From Xanthostigma xanthostigma (taxonomy: Eukaryota > Arthropoda > Insecta > Raphidioptera > Raphidiidae), in NCBI GenBank assembly GCA_963575645.1, contig OY754466.1:18764001-18828000 (forward strand): 64,000 bases of DNA, in the 5' to 3' direction. The translations under genes and the position numbers were made by a program. The notes beneath the pieces are model-generated. The model had not been told where the DNA came from and did no database searches. It worked only from the letters and a program-made list of their open reading frames with translations. Positions 50,101 through 57,444 of the stretch are shown here, one piece after another (position 1 is the stretch's first letter; each line of letters starts with the position of its first letter).

Positions 50101-53100
50101 ACATACAGCGTTGCCGTTTTTTTTTTTTTTTTTTTTAATAGTGGGCTGTCCTGTCAATTCGTACTAGATTGTAAAAATTCGTTCTGAAACTATGAAACTA
50201 AACAGTTCAAAATTTGGTTTGAAAGGGGTATAAGATGAAAATGGCGCAACCTATATATAGATCGTTAGAAAACAAGCTGTCATATGAAAGTTCTACGCTT
50301 CTACATTTAGTATTTAGCTACCGTCGAGTCAAATATTTGCCATCTTTCAATAGAATTTACAAACTGACAACTTTGAAATCTAACCTTAAACAATATAAGT
50401 TAATTAGTTTACTTGTATACACAAATTTATTTAATCAAATTAATAAGTCCTTTATCATGTTTCAAATTCTTATTGCGAAAAAACAATTGAGATCTACTTG
50501 TTCATTAAATTTATATATTTTCAAAATGTCATTTCGGTGCGTTAATCTTACTCTATTCCACTAATCTGAACAATTAATATAAAAAAAATTTACAAATTAA
50601 GGCTTCCGCCACGCTTTTTTTTTGTTTCAATAGTCGTTAAAAAATTTCTGTAAATATTAACAATTGAAGCACACATACACTTAACCAGTGAATTTATTTC
50701 CAACACAAATCTTCAAACACATTTAACTTCACAATTGATTGTATAAAAAAGTTCGATAAAAAAAATCAATTAAAAATACTTAAGTATTGCTATAAACATT
50801 TACTGTGTGCATAAAAAAAGAACAAAACGACATAAAAAACAGATGCATGTAAATTTGTATATAAAAAGAACATTTATCAGTCAAAAAAATTTCATTACTC
50901 TAATTATTCGTGTCGTGTGTTGCTGTGTTGTGTGCGCGTGCGCAAGTATACATGTGTGAGTGTGTGTGTGTGTGTCGGTGTAGTTATTTATTTAAACACT
51001 ATGCGGCGTTCGAGTTGACAGTGAATTGGAAAGACGCAATCTGAAACTTTCGCTCGACAGGTGAAGCTTAGAAATAAGCGATTCATATTATGTAAGTATT
51101 TTCTTGAGTACTGACGGCGCCGGATTAAAAAAAAAACACGAAACAAGTATTCGATTAAATTTTTTTTAGAATTACCGAGATTTTTGTTGACACAACCGTT
51201 TTCAAATAGCCTAGGCACAATATCTGGTTTGCTACATCAAAGCTATTTTTCTGCAATGACAGTTTTTGATTTTAGGGTCGGTAGCGGCTTTGTACTGACT
51301 ACAAAACACAGCGCCATTGTACAAGAAAGTGGTCACAAGTTTTTTTTTAAGTGAAATAATTATAAAAAATAAATTTTCTTAAAAATTTTAACGACAGCTT
51401 TCACATTTCTTTCAAATTCGAAATTCGGGTCCGTCAATACCAATATAAAAAATCGATGCACTTCCATAGACGGGAATAATTTAAAGAGGGCATACAATTC
51501 GTGATTAGCGCCTGTTAAAAAATAATTAATCACTAAAAACTTATTTGCATTCCGTATTTTAATTTTCACTCGAAAATAAATTATTTTTATGACATTATGC
51601 AAAAATATAATATTATGTCAAGCCTGAGTGCAAACAATGTGTTATGGAGGCCAGCAGCACCAAAACAAAAGATAGCGATTTTTTAGACCTAGTTTAGTCA
51701 ACGACAAAACTCTATTTTTTTTTTACACTTGTGCAGTTCAAAAACCGACTGTTTTGAACCGCATATCTCAACGACAAGCGAGTATTCGACTACAGATAAT
51801 TCCATCTGAAGTAAAAATTTAAAAAAAATAAATAAATACATAAACAAACGAAAAAACAATTGAAAAAAAAAAATGTAAGCGAACTGACATACAGCCGCCA
51901 CACACATTGTCTGCATTTTCATCGATATTGGCGCCCATGCGAGAATTTTTGTTTTTTTTTTTTTTAAATAAAAACTATTTCAGTAAATCCTTCTCGTAAA
52001 TCACTAGATCTGCTAAGGTGTTGAAAACAAAACCAAAACAGTGAAAACGGTCAGAGAAAACTGCGAATTAGAAACGAAACAAATGAACTCTATATAATAG
52101 ATAAATGAACTTTATATGCTTGATTATCGGAGAGAAAAAAGCAACTTATAAATGAAATCTAATTAATACTGAAAAACAAGTTTTACGGAGTTATTTATAT
52201 ATTTACCTTTTTTCAATTAGTAGAGCATTTAAAAATTTGATAGTAAGTGCAACTTTCAAAAAAAAAAAAAAAAAAACTACTCGGTTTTCAAAACTTGCAC
52301 CGCATTTCAAGATTCTACTTTTTTTTTAGGAAATAAATATTATCAAATAATTGATATTTTGATTTCAACTGACATATCCTTTGCAGATCACTCAAGGAAC
52401 ATTTTTATGTACAGTTTTCGACATGCAAACATTCGAAACTATCTAGCGATGACGGCGGCGCGATAACTGTTCGACAAAACAATCTGACTGTTTCGTTAAT
52501 TCTCGATAAATAAAACGGTTCGATTGGTTGCACGTCTCTATATGTACATGTAACAACCAATCACAACCACTCCGAGAATAGACAAAGCCGCCCGATTATT
52601 TTACTAGCATTCCCACGTCCGCTCAAACAAAGTTCTCTTACAGCATTAAAATCAAGTGACGTCTAATGACCGTTACGTTCTTTTTAAGATAATATATAAA
52701 TAGGTTTTCCAATTATGTACTGAACCACGGGAATTGTGTCAAGTTGTAGTGTCATGATTAGTGCGTCAAGAAAACTAAACATAGTCAATGGTGGTGATAT
52801 TATTTTGAATCAAGAAATCATCAATAATATACCATAATTCATTAGTTTAATATGTAAACCACGGCGCGGCGTCACAACTTGACACAATTCCCAAGATGCA
52901 TTGTACAATTAGAATGCCTATTATATTATATTAGCTAGTTTCTCTGCTCCGCTGAAACGATTGTATGGATTCGTTTATTTTCGGTAAATAAAACGCTACG
53001 ATTGGTCGCAAGTCTCTGTATGTACACATATTATAACAACCAATCACAACGTTGTATTTACCGAACATAACCGAAATCGTGCGATTATTTCGGCGCAACA

Positions 53101-56067
53101 CTAAACTGAACGACGTTACTCGACTTGCTTTTGTTTTCGTTAGTTGACACGCAAACAAAACAACACGTTGCGTTCTTTTGTTTGCCTGAATTAACAATTT
53201 CAAATGTAGGCATGTCAAAAACTGTACACACATAAATCGGAACATAATATATATATCGTATGAAATATTCTGTTTTGTCAAAATACTGCAGAAACTAAAG
53301 TAAACATGACATTCGTGTATGTTTGGTCGCTGATAGAGCACAGATATTGTTTGTACAAATACGTCTCTAAAACGACACGTACGACCGATGAAGAAACACT
53401 TCGCAATTAGCAATGCTGGCTGATTCCTACACATTCTGCACTCAAGGCTCTACGCTACATTGTGGACACTATAAGTACTATATCAAATAACAAATGAACT
53501 GCGCGCGATTCCATCGAAACGTCATATCAGTTTCGACAGCAATCGCTCGTTGTTTTAATGGAAACAGAAAAATAATAAATGGGTCTCGTTCAGTTTTACG
53601 GGCAAGTATAAACAATTGGTGTCGTTGCACAGCTACAAAAAAAAAAAAAAAAAACTCCTGACTGTAATACTGGAAACAATACGTTTATGAGGAAATATAA
53701 TCAATATATTTTTTCGTACCAGCTGCAACGAATGATTACTGAGCATGGCAAACAAAGTTCAGGCAATTCTCTTCTCAAACACAAGACAAAGACACAAAAT
53801 TTTGAAATGAACAATGACAATACAATATAACAAGTATTTACATTATTATGATTTTCTTTTGTTTGTTTATTTTTTTAAGTTATAATCTAGTTTTGAACCC
53901 AGGTATATTTTTTTCAAGTTCCATTATTGACAGTTTGGCCTGTCTTAGAACACAATTGTCTTCGTCTGAAGTTCTGATGGAATTTCAAAAATATTTACAA
54001 GTCGCAGTGAAAAACAAAAAAATAAAATAAAATAAACAAACGAACAGCAGGACATTTTCGTTTCTACCAACCAAATCTTGTTTGTTTATAAGTGCGTTCA
54101 TCAAATTTCCGATCAAAAAAACAAAAAAACTGCTGTTCTTTTGTTATATGTGAAGAAATTGAGAATTGTCACAATTAAATTCATGTCTTTAATTAATTTA
54201 GATTTAATTTCACGCAATTGCAGAGTTATAGAAAATTATCACAAATCTTTTTAAACTTGTCTCGTGTGTTATTTTAATACAAATATACTTTTAGCAATGC
54301 TATCAACAAAGATGAGTATTTTAAAGATGTTTTTTATAATACATAAAACAAAATTGAAATTAAAACTAAAATGGCACACATAATTTAACGAAACAATTGA
54401 ACACGCACGATCGGGTCAAATTTAAAGTTCTGTATATATTATATACACATCTATTTTTATGTATATATGTATTTTTTAAATCGTCGTTTAACATTTTTGA
54501 TTTACTTTAATTATTTTTAATCGTAGGCGTTATGTATAATATAAATATTTAGTAAAAAAAAAAAAAAAAACAAATGATTATTTCGCAATTTATAATTGCG
54601 TCAATACTAAAAACTTGCTTTTAATGGTGGATGTCAAATACACAGTATTTAAAAGTTGTATCATATTATACGAATGATAACGCAATTTTTATATAATATG
54701 TATACTTATATTTATATAAAAAACTCCCATGATTTTTTTAAATAAAAAAAAGAACGAAAAACGAAATTCAACAAAGTAACTCAATATTCATAGTTTAAAT
54801 AGTTCTCTCTGTCAACGAAAGTAAGTTCTGCATTTTGGACTAATAAAAAAATCGGCATTTCGTCAAATTAAAAAGGAAATAAAAAAAACTAAAAATAAAA
54901 TTATCGTTTAATCGTAAAAAGTAATTCAAAAAATTTGTACTCATATGAATATATAAGTTCATTTGTTTTAGCGTCTTGCACCGGTCTATTTAAAGTACGA
55001 ATACTGTATTTTTTTTTAACATCAGTCATTTCTTTTTTACTGTCCCGACGCGCATCGCGATTCAATCTTGTTTACGCGCGTCGACGTGTTTTTGTTTTTT
55101 TTTTATATTTTTATATTAAACTGTATATCACACTGATTGTTCAGAAAGGTTCTTTGTTTTGTTTTTAAATCAGACATATTAATCAGGAATGTAACCGCGG
55201 TACCATAAATTGCTGAGACACCGCGGCAACGAATGATGTATTTATAGAAGATGTTATGGGCTAACCTGCTTCGCTGTCGCTTGAGTCGCTCGAACTACTC
55301 GACATTGTTGAGCTGCTCGAGTCTGTGTCCGTACTGCTCGACGAGGAGGACAGCCTACCCGACGGACCTGTACCGCTCCCGCCAACGACGTCAACTTTAC
55401 CGCTTTCGTCTGCAAATAATAGAGAGAGAAAACAATTAACGACTGCGTTCATTTTTCTAGCGTCAAATTATAGAAACAGACAGAGAATACTCTATCGGCG
55501 GCAAATTAAATTTGTTTGAGCTGTCAACTACAGATCAGAAACTCAACTAATAGATAAAAAAATACAAATGATTTAAAGTTATTCTATTATTAAACCAATG
55601 TTCAGATAAAAATCTGAAATTTTAAAATGTTAAGACGTCCAATTTTCAAATAATTAATTATTAAACATGTGATTTTACTACGTCATGTTCAATATTTCTG
55701 AACGCGAACTGTAGATGTCAAACGCGCGGCCCGCCAATACTGTGACTGTGGCCCGCAGAGACTTTAAAAAAACATTGAGTCTAATAATACAATCATTCTA
55801 ACAATCGTGTTTTATTAATATTTTTTGACGTTGTAAACATGCGGTACCCAATGTGAATATCATACGAGTTTGACATGCCTGTTGTAGACGCTCCTGGAGT
55901 CAAGTCTGGGAGGTTAATAAAAGAAGACATTCCAACTCTAATTACTAATATCAGATTTTTCAAATCAACATCATTTTCAGTTGGGAAAAGAAGACATTTT
56001 AATAATAATCATCACCATAACTAGAGTTGGTTGAATGCATTCATCGTATCAAGTTGGTTCACCAGAA

Positions 56068-56101
<34 letters not shown>

Positions 56102-57444
56102 AAGAGACAGAGAGTGCGCGCGTGCTGAAATAATATAATTTTATTCAACACGCGTGAGTAATATATAATTTTGGGGCCCTGCTAAATTCGGGAGAGATAA
56201 TAAATCACTTCATGTTGACGCGTAGAGTGCGAATAATGAGCCGAAACTGTACGATAATATATTACTGTATAGTTTCTGGACCAATAGGAACGCGGTAGCG
56301 ATTTGTATATATGAAAACAGCATCGCAATTCAGCTAAAGTCAGGGCCATCTTGTGTGCATCGAGGGCGGTGGGTACATCAATCAATGAAGTGATTTATTA
56401 TTTCTCCCTCTTGTATCAGGGCCCCGATTACATATTACTCGTGCTGGTTGAATAAAGTATTATGTGCGACTATTGATCGAAGGAGAATATTCCACTCACG
56501 TGTTACCGCACTCGCTACGTTCGTGCGGCAAATTTCACGCTCATGGAATCTTCTTCTCTCACTAGTCGCACAATATACTATTATTGGCTCGTTTTGGAGA
56601 TAGTGAGTAAAGATCATAGCGACTTTTTAAAGACCACCAATAGTCAGAATTGTTTGTCTCATACCAATTAATATTTTCAATTTATTATTTCTTAACAACA
56701 AATTGAAAAAGTTCTCAGAATCATAGTCATAGAATTATCATGTACAGATGTCTCGTAGGAATTAGAACATAAAAATTAATGAGTGCAACAAGGAAGACAA
56801 CATAACGAGTATCACGATAATGCTATCTGAATTAAATTAAGACTTTTTCATAGTTGAAAATTTTTTGTGCGCCATATTTTTCGGGCACTTTACATTTTGA
56901 CAGGTGAACAGTGATTGATTTTGAAATAATAAATATTATTCCAACCAGTTTTCGTTTACTACCAACAAGTTTTTCTGATAGTGGCACTTCAATCACCATC
57001 GCAATGTGTTCTACTGTTTTGTGTACTAATTTAACATCGCCAATAATTCTTTCATCTAAATTTACATTGTAAAACGGTACTGGGCCAGCTATTGCTTCAA
57101 CAAGTGCCCGAAACTTTTGAATACCGTGATCATAAGCGTGACGATGACGCTTGCGTGTAAAAACGATAAAAAGCGTAAGTGTGATGCAGCCTGTATATTT
57201 GATTCCTGTTGGAATAACCTCACTTCATAAATTACTTTTCAAAGAAATTGGAAAATAAAGTTTTTTTCGAACGCACTCTGTAATGGAAATTATTAACTTT
57301 GAAAAACAAAAACTGAAAACGTACCTTTTTTGGTGGCCTTTTTAGCATTGCCAAGTTGGCCTGTGACATCTTGAAGTCGTTTCTCCAGCTCTTGTTTTTT
57401 TTCTGCCATCTGTTCATCTTTGGATTTTCCCGACAATTTTTTAT
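37564..57444 (-). CDS. fs(1)h: fs(1)h / BRD4-type BET protein, C-terminal half of the long isoform (5' part outside window)
   Basis: BET proteins bind acetylated histones through two bromodomains and recruit P-TEFb and other factors to activate transcription. Six 3' exons are visible: join(37564..37629, 40228..40426, 41925..43201, 49189..49259, 55266..55409, 57325..57444), minus strand, 1877 nt, all phases compatible. In order they encode the conserved post-ET segment (GKSKDEQMAEKKQELEKRL), the Ser/Asp-rich block ending SDSSDSEAG, a basic linker, a long Thr/Pro/Ala/Asn-rich region with the conserved ASSWSSLAQ motif and a charged helix, and the C-terminal motif MAGRIDMNMQSDLMAAFEES, equivalent to the P-TEFb-interacting end of BRD4. 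The ET domain and both bromodomains must lie beyond 57444, probably right of the window, since I see no exon for them. Confidence 0.95.
37804..38078. mobile_element. MITE with AAGTGAAACTTTAATG inverted ends
   Basis: AAGTGAAACTTTAATGG and, inverted, AAGTGAAACTTTAATGT bound 275 bp. The ends resemble those of the 3411 and 21539 elements, but the body differs. It contains a copy of the dispersed 40-bp motif at 37845-37890 (GACGCTCGACAACTGAGGTC). It lies in the last fs(1)h intron and is followed by a 34-base A run. Confidence 0.7.
38079..38111 (+). repeat. Poly(A) run
   Basis: An uninterrupted run of more than 30 A directly follows the MITE and precedes the mariner-type element. It may be a polyadenylated retroposon scar or slippage. 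Confidence 0.9.
38150..39760. mobile_element. Tc1/mariner-type element with 547-bp inverted repeats, TA target
   Basis: The ends CAGGGTGTTTGGCACATGAA and, inverted, CAGGGTGTTTGGCACATGAA are identical and TA flanks both sides. The inverted repeats run 38150-38696 and 39214-39760 with few mismatches and enclose only about 520 bp, which holds the C-terminal third of a transposase. It lies in the fs(1)h intron 37630-40227. Confidence 0.92.
38751..39213 (-). pseudogene. Mariner-like transposase, C-terminal fragment
   Basis: The frame reads PFYLPQRLNGDAYLEFLENN, then VFQNDGCPAHY (second catalytic Asp), WIGRMGPIPWPARSPDLTHI (third catalytic Asp region) and RCGACIRCGGAQFDQIL. This is the DDE transposase of an insect mariner-like family. 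The N-terminal DNA-binding part and first Asp are absent; the upstream side runs directly into the inverted repeat at 39214, so the gene was cut by the event that made the long repeats. Confidence 0.88.
40228..40426 (-). CDS. fs(1)h: fs(1)h penultimate exon
   Basis: A 199-nt exon, acceptor gtaaatacag|A and donor GCG|GTAATT. It encodes RKAAVEQHQPIMSQ, a Ser/Pro-rich stretch, then SAAERERQRQKEQERRRREA, which corresponds to the REQERRRREAM segment before the extreme C terminus of BRD4. Phase is 2 in and 0 out. Confidence 0.95.
40522..41151. mobile_element. MITE with ATATCGCACGTTGAAAACAA ends
   Basis: ATATCGCACGTTGAAAACAA at the left matches, inverted, ATATCGCACATTGAAAACAA at the right. The body is full of GTGTCACT/AGTGACAC words. 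It lies in the fs(1)h intron 40427-41924 and touches the next MITE. Confidence 0.7.
41156..41522. mobile_element. PIF/Harbinger-type MITE, TTA target duplication
   Basis: AGGCCCCAGTACACAATGG ends are exact inverted copies with TTA on both sides. The 367-bp body is richer in CG than the flanks and repeats words of the ends (CACAATCGGCC, TTGTGTGAACACC). No transposase. Confidence 0.85.
41523..41565 (+). repeat. Dispersed 40-bp motif, copy 4
   Basis: GATCGTAGATTATAGACGC then TTGACAACTGAGTCCA, beginning at the right flank of the Harbinger MITE. Confidence 0.6.
41925..43201 (-). CDS. fs(1)h: fs(1)h large exon, long-isoform-specific region
   Basis: A 1277-nt exon, acceptor ggtgtatttcag|AAA and donor GAG|GTTAGT. 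It encodes a Thr/Ser/Pro/Ala/Asn-rich stretch, then the conserved IKNASSWSSLAQ motif, CFQAFKKQAKEKIDRQKALI and a Lys/Glu/Arg-rich helix ending EDAMEKAR. The order matches the BRD4 long-form C terminus (SSWASL motif, then a charged EKE/RER helix). The apparent upstream Met belongs to intron sequence; the true exon starts at the acceptor. Confidence 0.93.
44385..45743. mobile_element. TA-flanked fold-back element (Tc1/mariner-type ends), 1.36 kb
   Basis: CAGAATGATTTTTAAGTTGA and, inverted, CAGGATGATTTTTAAGTTGA are flanked by TA. The homology of the arms resumes at 44774-44815 and 45566-45604 (GGCAAGCCTGCAGTTTAGTG and its complement), with an unmatched insert in the left arm. The right end has a tandem AAATCAACTTA duplication. 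No transposase is recognised. It lies in the fs(1)h intron 43202-49188. Confidence 0.75.
45220..45288 (+). ncRNA. tRNA-like cloverleaf, probable tRNA-derived pseudogene
   Basis: The 69-nt stretch folds as acceptor GGCACTG/CAGTGAC (6 of 7 pairs), D stem GAGT/ACTC, anticodon stem GCCAA/TTGGT with 7-nt loop CGTGAAA, a 4-nt variable loop and T stem TCGGG/CCCGA with loop TTTAAGT. GGTTTAAGTCC resembles a B box. Position 33 is G instead of U, so it is not a normal functional tRNA. An A-rich run follows at 45307-45320. Confidence 0.4.
45928..46198. repeat. Fold-back element with about 120-bp arms and a TC microsatellite in the loop
   Basis: GCTTTTATTATT, AAAATAATTTTATTCCGAT and AGCCGTTTTATACGTAC at the left are mirrored at the right. 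The loop contains (TC)n at about 46050-46070. Confidence 0.8.
46265..46410 (+). repeat. Dispersed repeat tail, third copy; preceded by a Helitron-like end
   Basis: Matches 5155-5290 in order (AACTACACACGTATGCAAAA, ATAACGGGAAGTGGGTC) and ends GGTGAAACTAAATAAAAGC. Just before it, 46238-46265 reads CCGGGCGAAAGCCGGAACGG then a GGTCAGGTAG end similar to Helitron 3' termini. Confidence 0.5.
46776..48027 (-). mobile_element. Non-autonomous Helitron, 1.25 kb
   Basis: On the minus strand it begins A|TCTTTATAAATAAAATTCC, and ends CCGGACCGGACCGCTAG|T with a preceding palindrome (AATCCGGATGAATCCGG). Start TC, end CTAG, and the A and T flanks are all as expected. The 5' block with CGTCTTGACCGATTTTGATG is common to insect Helitrons. 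No Rep/helicase is seen. Confidence 0.65.
48031..48453 (-). mobile_element. Second non-autonomous Helitron, adjoining the first
   Basis: On the minus strand it begins A|TCTATATATATATATA and has GCCGCGCTAATCTCCGAAAC near the 5' end. It ends ACCGGGACGGACCCCTA, where the neighbouring Helitron starts. A near-repeat of about 60 bp inside (AGCTATTAGTTCGGAAGCAA and AACTATTAGTTCAGAAGCAA) suggests internal duplication. Confidence 0.6.
48644..48970. repeat. Fold-back of the CTGATA family, copy 3
   Basis: TTTCTGATACAGCTTTTAGC and its complement at the right end bound arms that also share AAGGAGCACTTGGTG and GATGATGACAGAAATGGTC. The loop holds a run of seven C. Confidence 0.8.
49189..49259 (-). CDS. fs(1)h: fs(1)h small exon, basic linker
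   Basis: A 71-nt exon with acceptor tttttttag|GG and donor ACT|GTAAGT. With phase 1 in and 0 out it encodes GRGSRPSRKKSKRNPVNTT then STNQT. The first codon is completed by the G left by the Ser-rich exon. The other two frames contain stops. The exon joins smoothly in frame to the next one (NQT|KTTV). It is too short to be seen as a stand-alone frame. Confidence 0.85.
49260..52400. other. fs(1)h intron, AT-rich; possible short-isoform 3' UTR region
   Basis: No other gene seen. Homopolymer T at 50117-50136 and a GT microsatellite near 50955-50975. The Met-initiated frames are chance AT-rich ones. Confidence 0.5.
52440..53110. repeat. Two diverged copies of a 170-bp CCAAT-bearing segment
   Basis: Segments at about 52465-52600 and 52960-53100 share, in order, TAAATAAAACG, a GATTGGT word, CGTCTCTATATGTACAT and CAACCAATCACAAC, then CGATTATTT. 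Each therefore has inverted CCAAT boxes about 45 bp apart. They may be repeat copies or duplicated regulatory DNA in the intron. Confidence 0.6.
52729..52892. repeat. MITE with GGGAATTGTGTCAAGTTGT ends
   Basis: GGGAATTGTGTCAAGTTGT at the left is exactly inverted at the right. It lies between the two CCAAT-bearing segments. The 164-bp body has no coding content. Confidence 0.8.
53111..55200. other. fs(1)h intron sequence, nothing recognised
   Basis: AT-rich with A runs at 53637-53655 and 54555-54570. No exon or repeat with clear ends. Confidence 0.5.
55201..55265 (-). promoter_or_regulatory. Start of candidate short-isoform 3' UTR / retained intron of fs(1)h
   Basis: Directly after the Ser-rich exon the in-frame TAG lies inside the donor (G|GTTAG). 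Transcripts that keep this intron or are cleaved within it would encode the short BET isoform, and the following AT-rich intron sequence would be its 3' UTR. I find no unambiguous AATAAA within the first few hundred bases. This is an inference from frame and family knowledge. Confidence 0.4.
55266..55409 (-). CDS. fs(1)h: fs(1)h exon: Ser-rich acidic block; alternative short-isoform end
   Basis: The acceptor is ttatttgcag|AC. The exon encodes ESGKVDVVGG, then a Ser/Asp run ending SDSSDSEAG, the CK2-phosphorylated block of BET proteins. The splice donor is GCAG|GTTAGC. If it is not used, the frame reads GGT-TAG, so the protein ends SDSEAG and stops. That resembles the natural ends of vertebrate BRD2/BRD3 and of the fly short isoform. 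Phase is 1 in and 1 out when spliced. Confidence 0.94.
56066..56105 (+). repeat. Compound GT/GA microsatellite
   Basis: (GT)9-10 followed by (GA)n with minor interruptions. Confidence 0.95.
56118..56475. repeat. Fold-back element with about 95-bp arms
   Basis: ATTTTATTCAACACGCGTGA, GGGGCCCTG and GATAATAAATCACTTCA at the left are mirrored at 56380-56475 (TGAAGTGATTTATTATTTCT, CAGGGCCCC, GGTTGAATAAAGTATTATG). Confidence 0.8.
56832..57224 (-). other. Unassigned open frame of 130 codons without an early Met
   Basis: The minus strand is open from a TGA at 57225 to the TAA at 56832. The only Met is internal. The conceptual peptide looks protein-like rather than AT-biased, for example RKRHRHAYDHGIQKFRALVE and LVHKTVEHIAMVIEVPLSEK. 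I do not recognise the family. It lies in the fs(1)h intron between the exons at 57325 and 55409. It could be a relic of a transposon gene, an unrecognised exon, or a chance open frame. Confidence 0.2.
57325..57444 (-). CDS. fs(1)h: fs(1)h exon: conserved segment after the ET domain
   Basis: The acceptor is tttcaatgcag|AT and the donor AAG|GTACGT; phase 1 in and 1 out, 120 nt. It encodes KKLSGKSKDEQ, then AEKKQELEKRLQDVTGQL, a near-invariant coiled segment in insect and vertebrate BET proteins just after ET. If the preceding exon ends in T, the split codon is Tyr, giving the usual insect KPYYKK junction. Confidence 0.95.

Noticed and set aside
52931..53434. 167-codon minus-strand frame
   Set aside because: It overlaps a duplicated repeat segment, has no recognisable domain, is rich in Cys/Phe/Ile as expected from AT-rich noise, and lies in an fs(1)h intron without splice-like boundaries.
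55713..55882. Possible hAT element with ATGTCAAAC ends
   Set aside because: The ends look hAT-like, but no 8-bp duplication could be found and the boundary is unclear.
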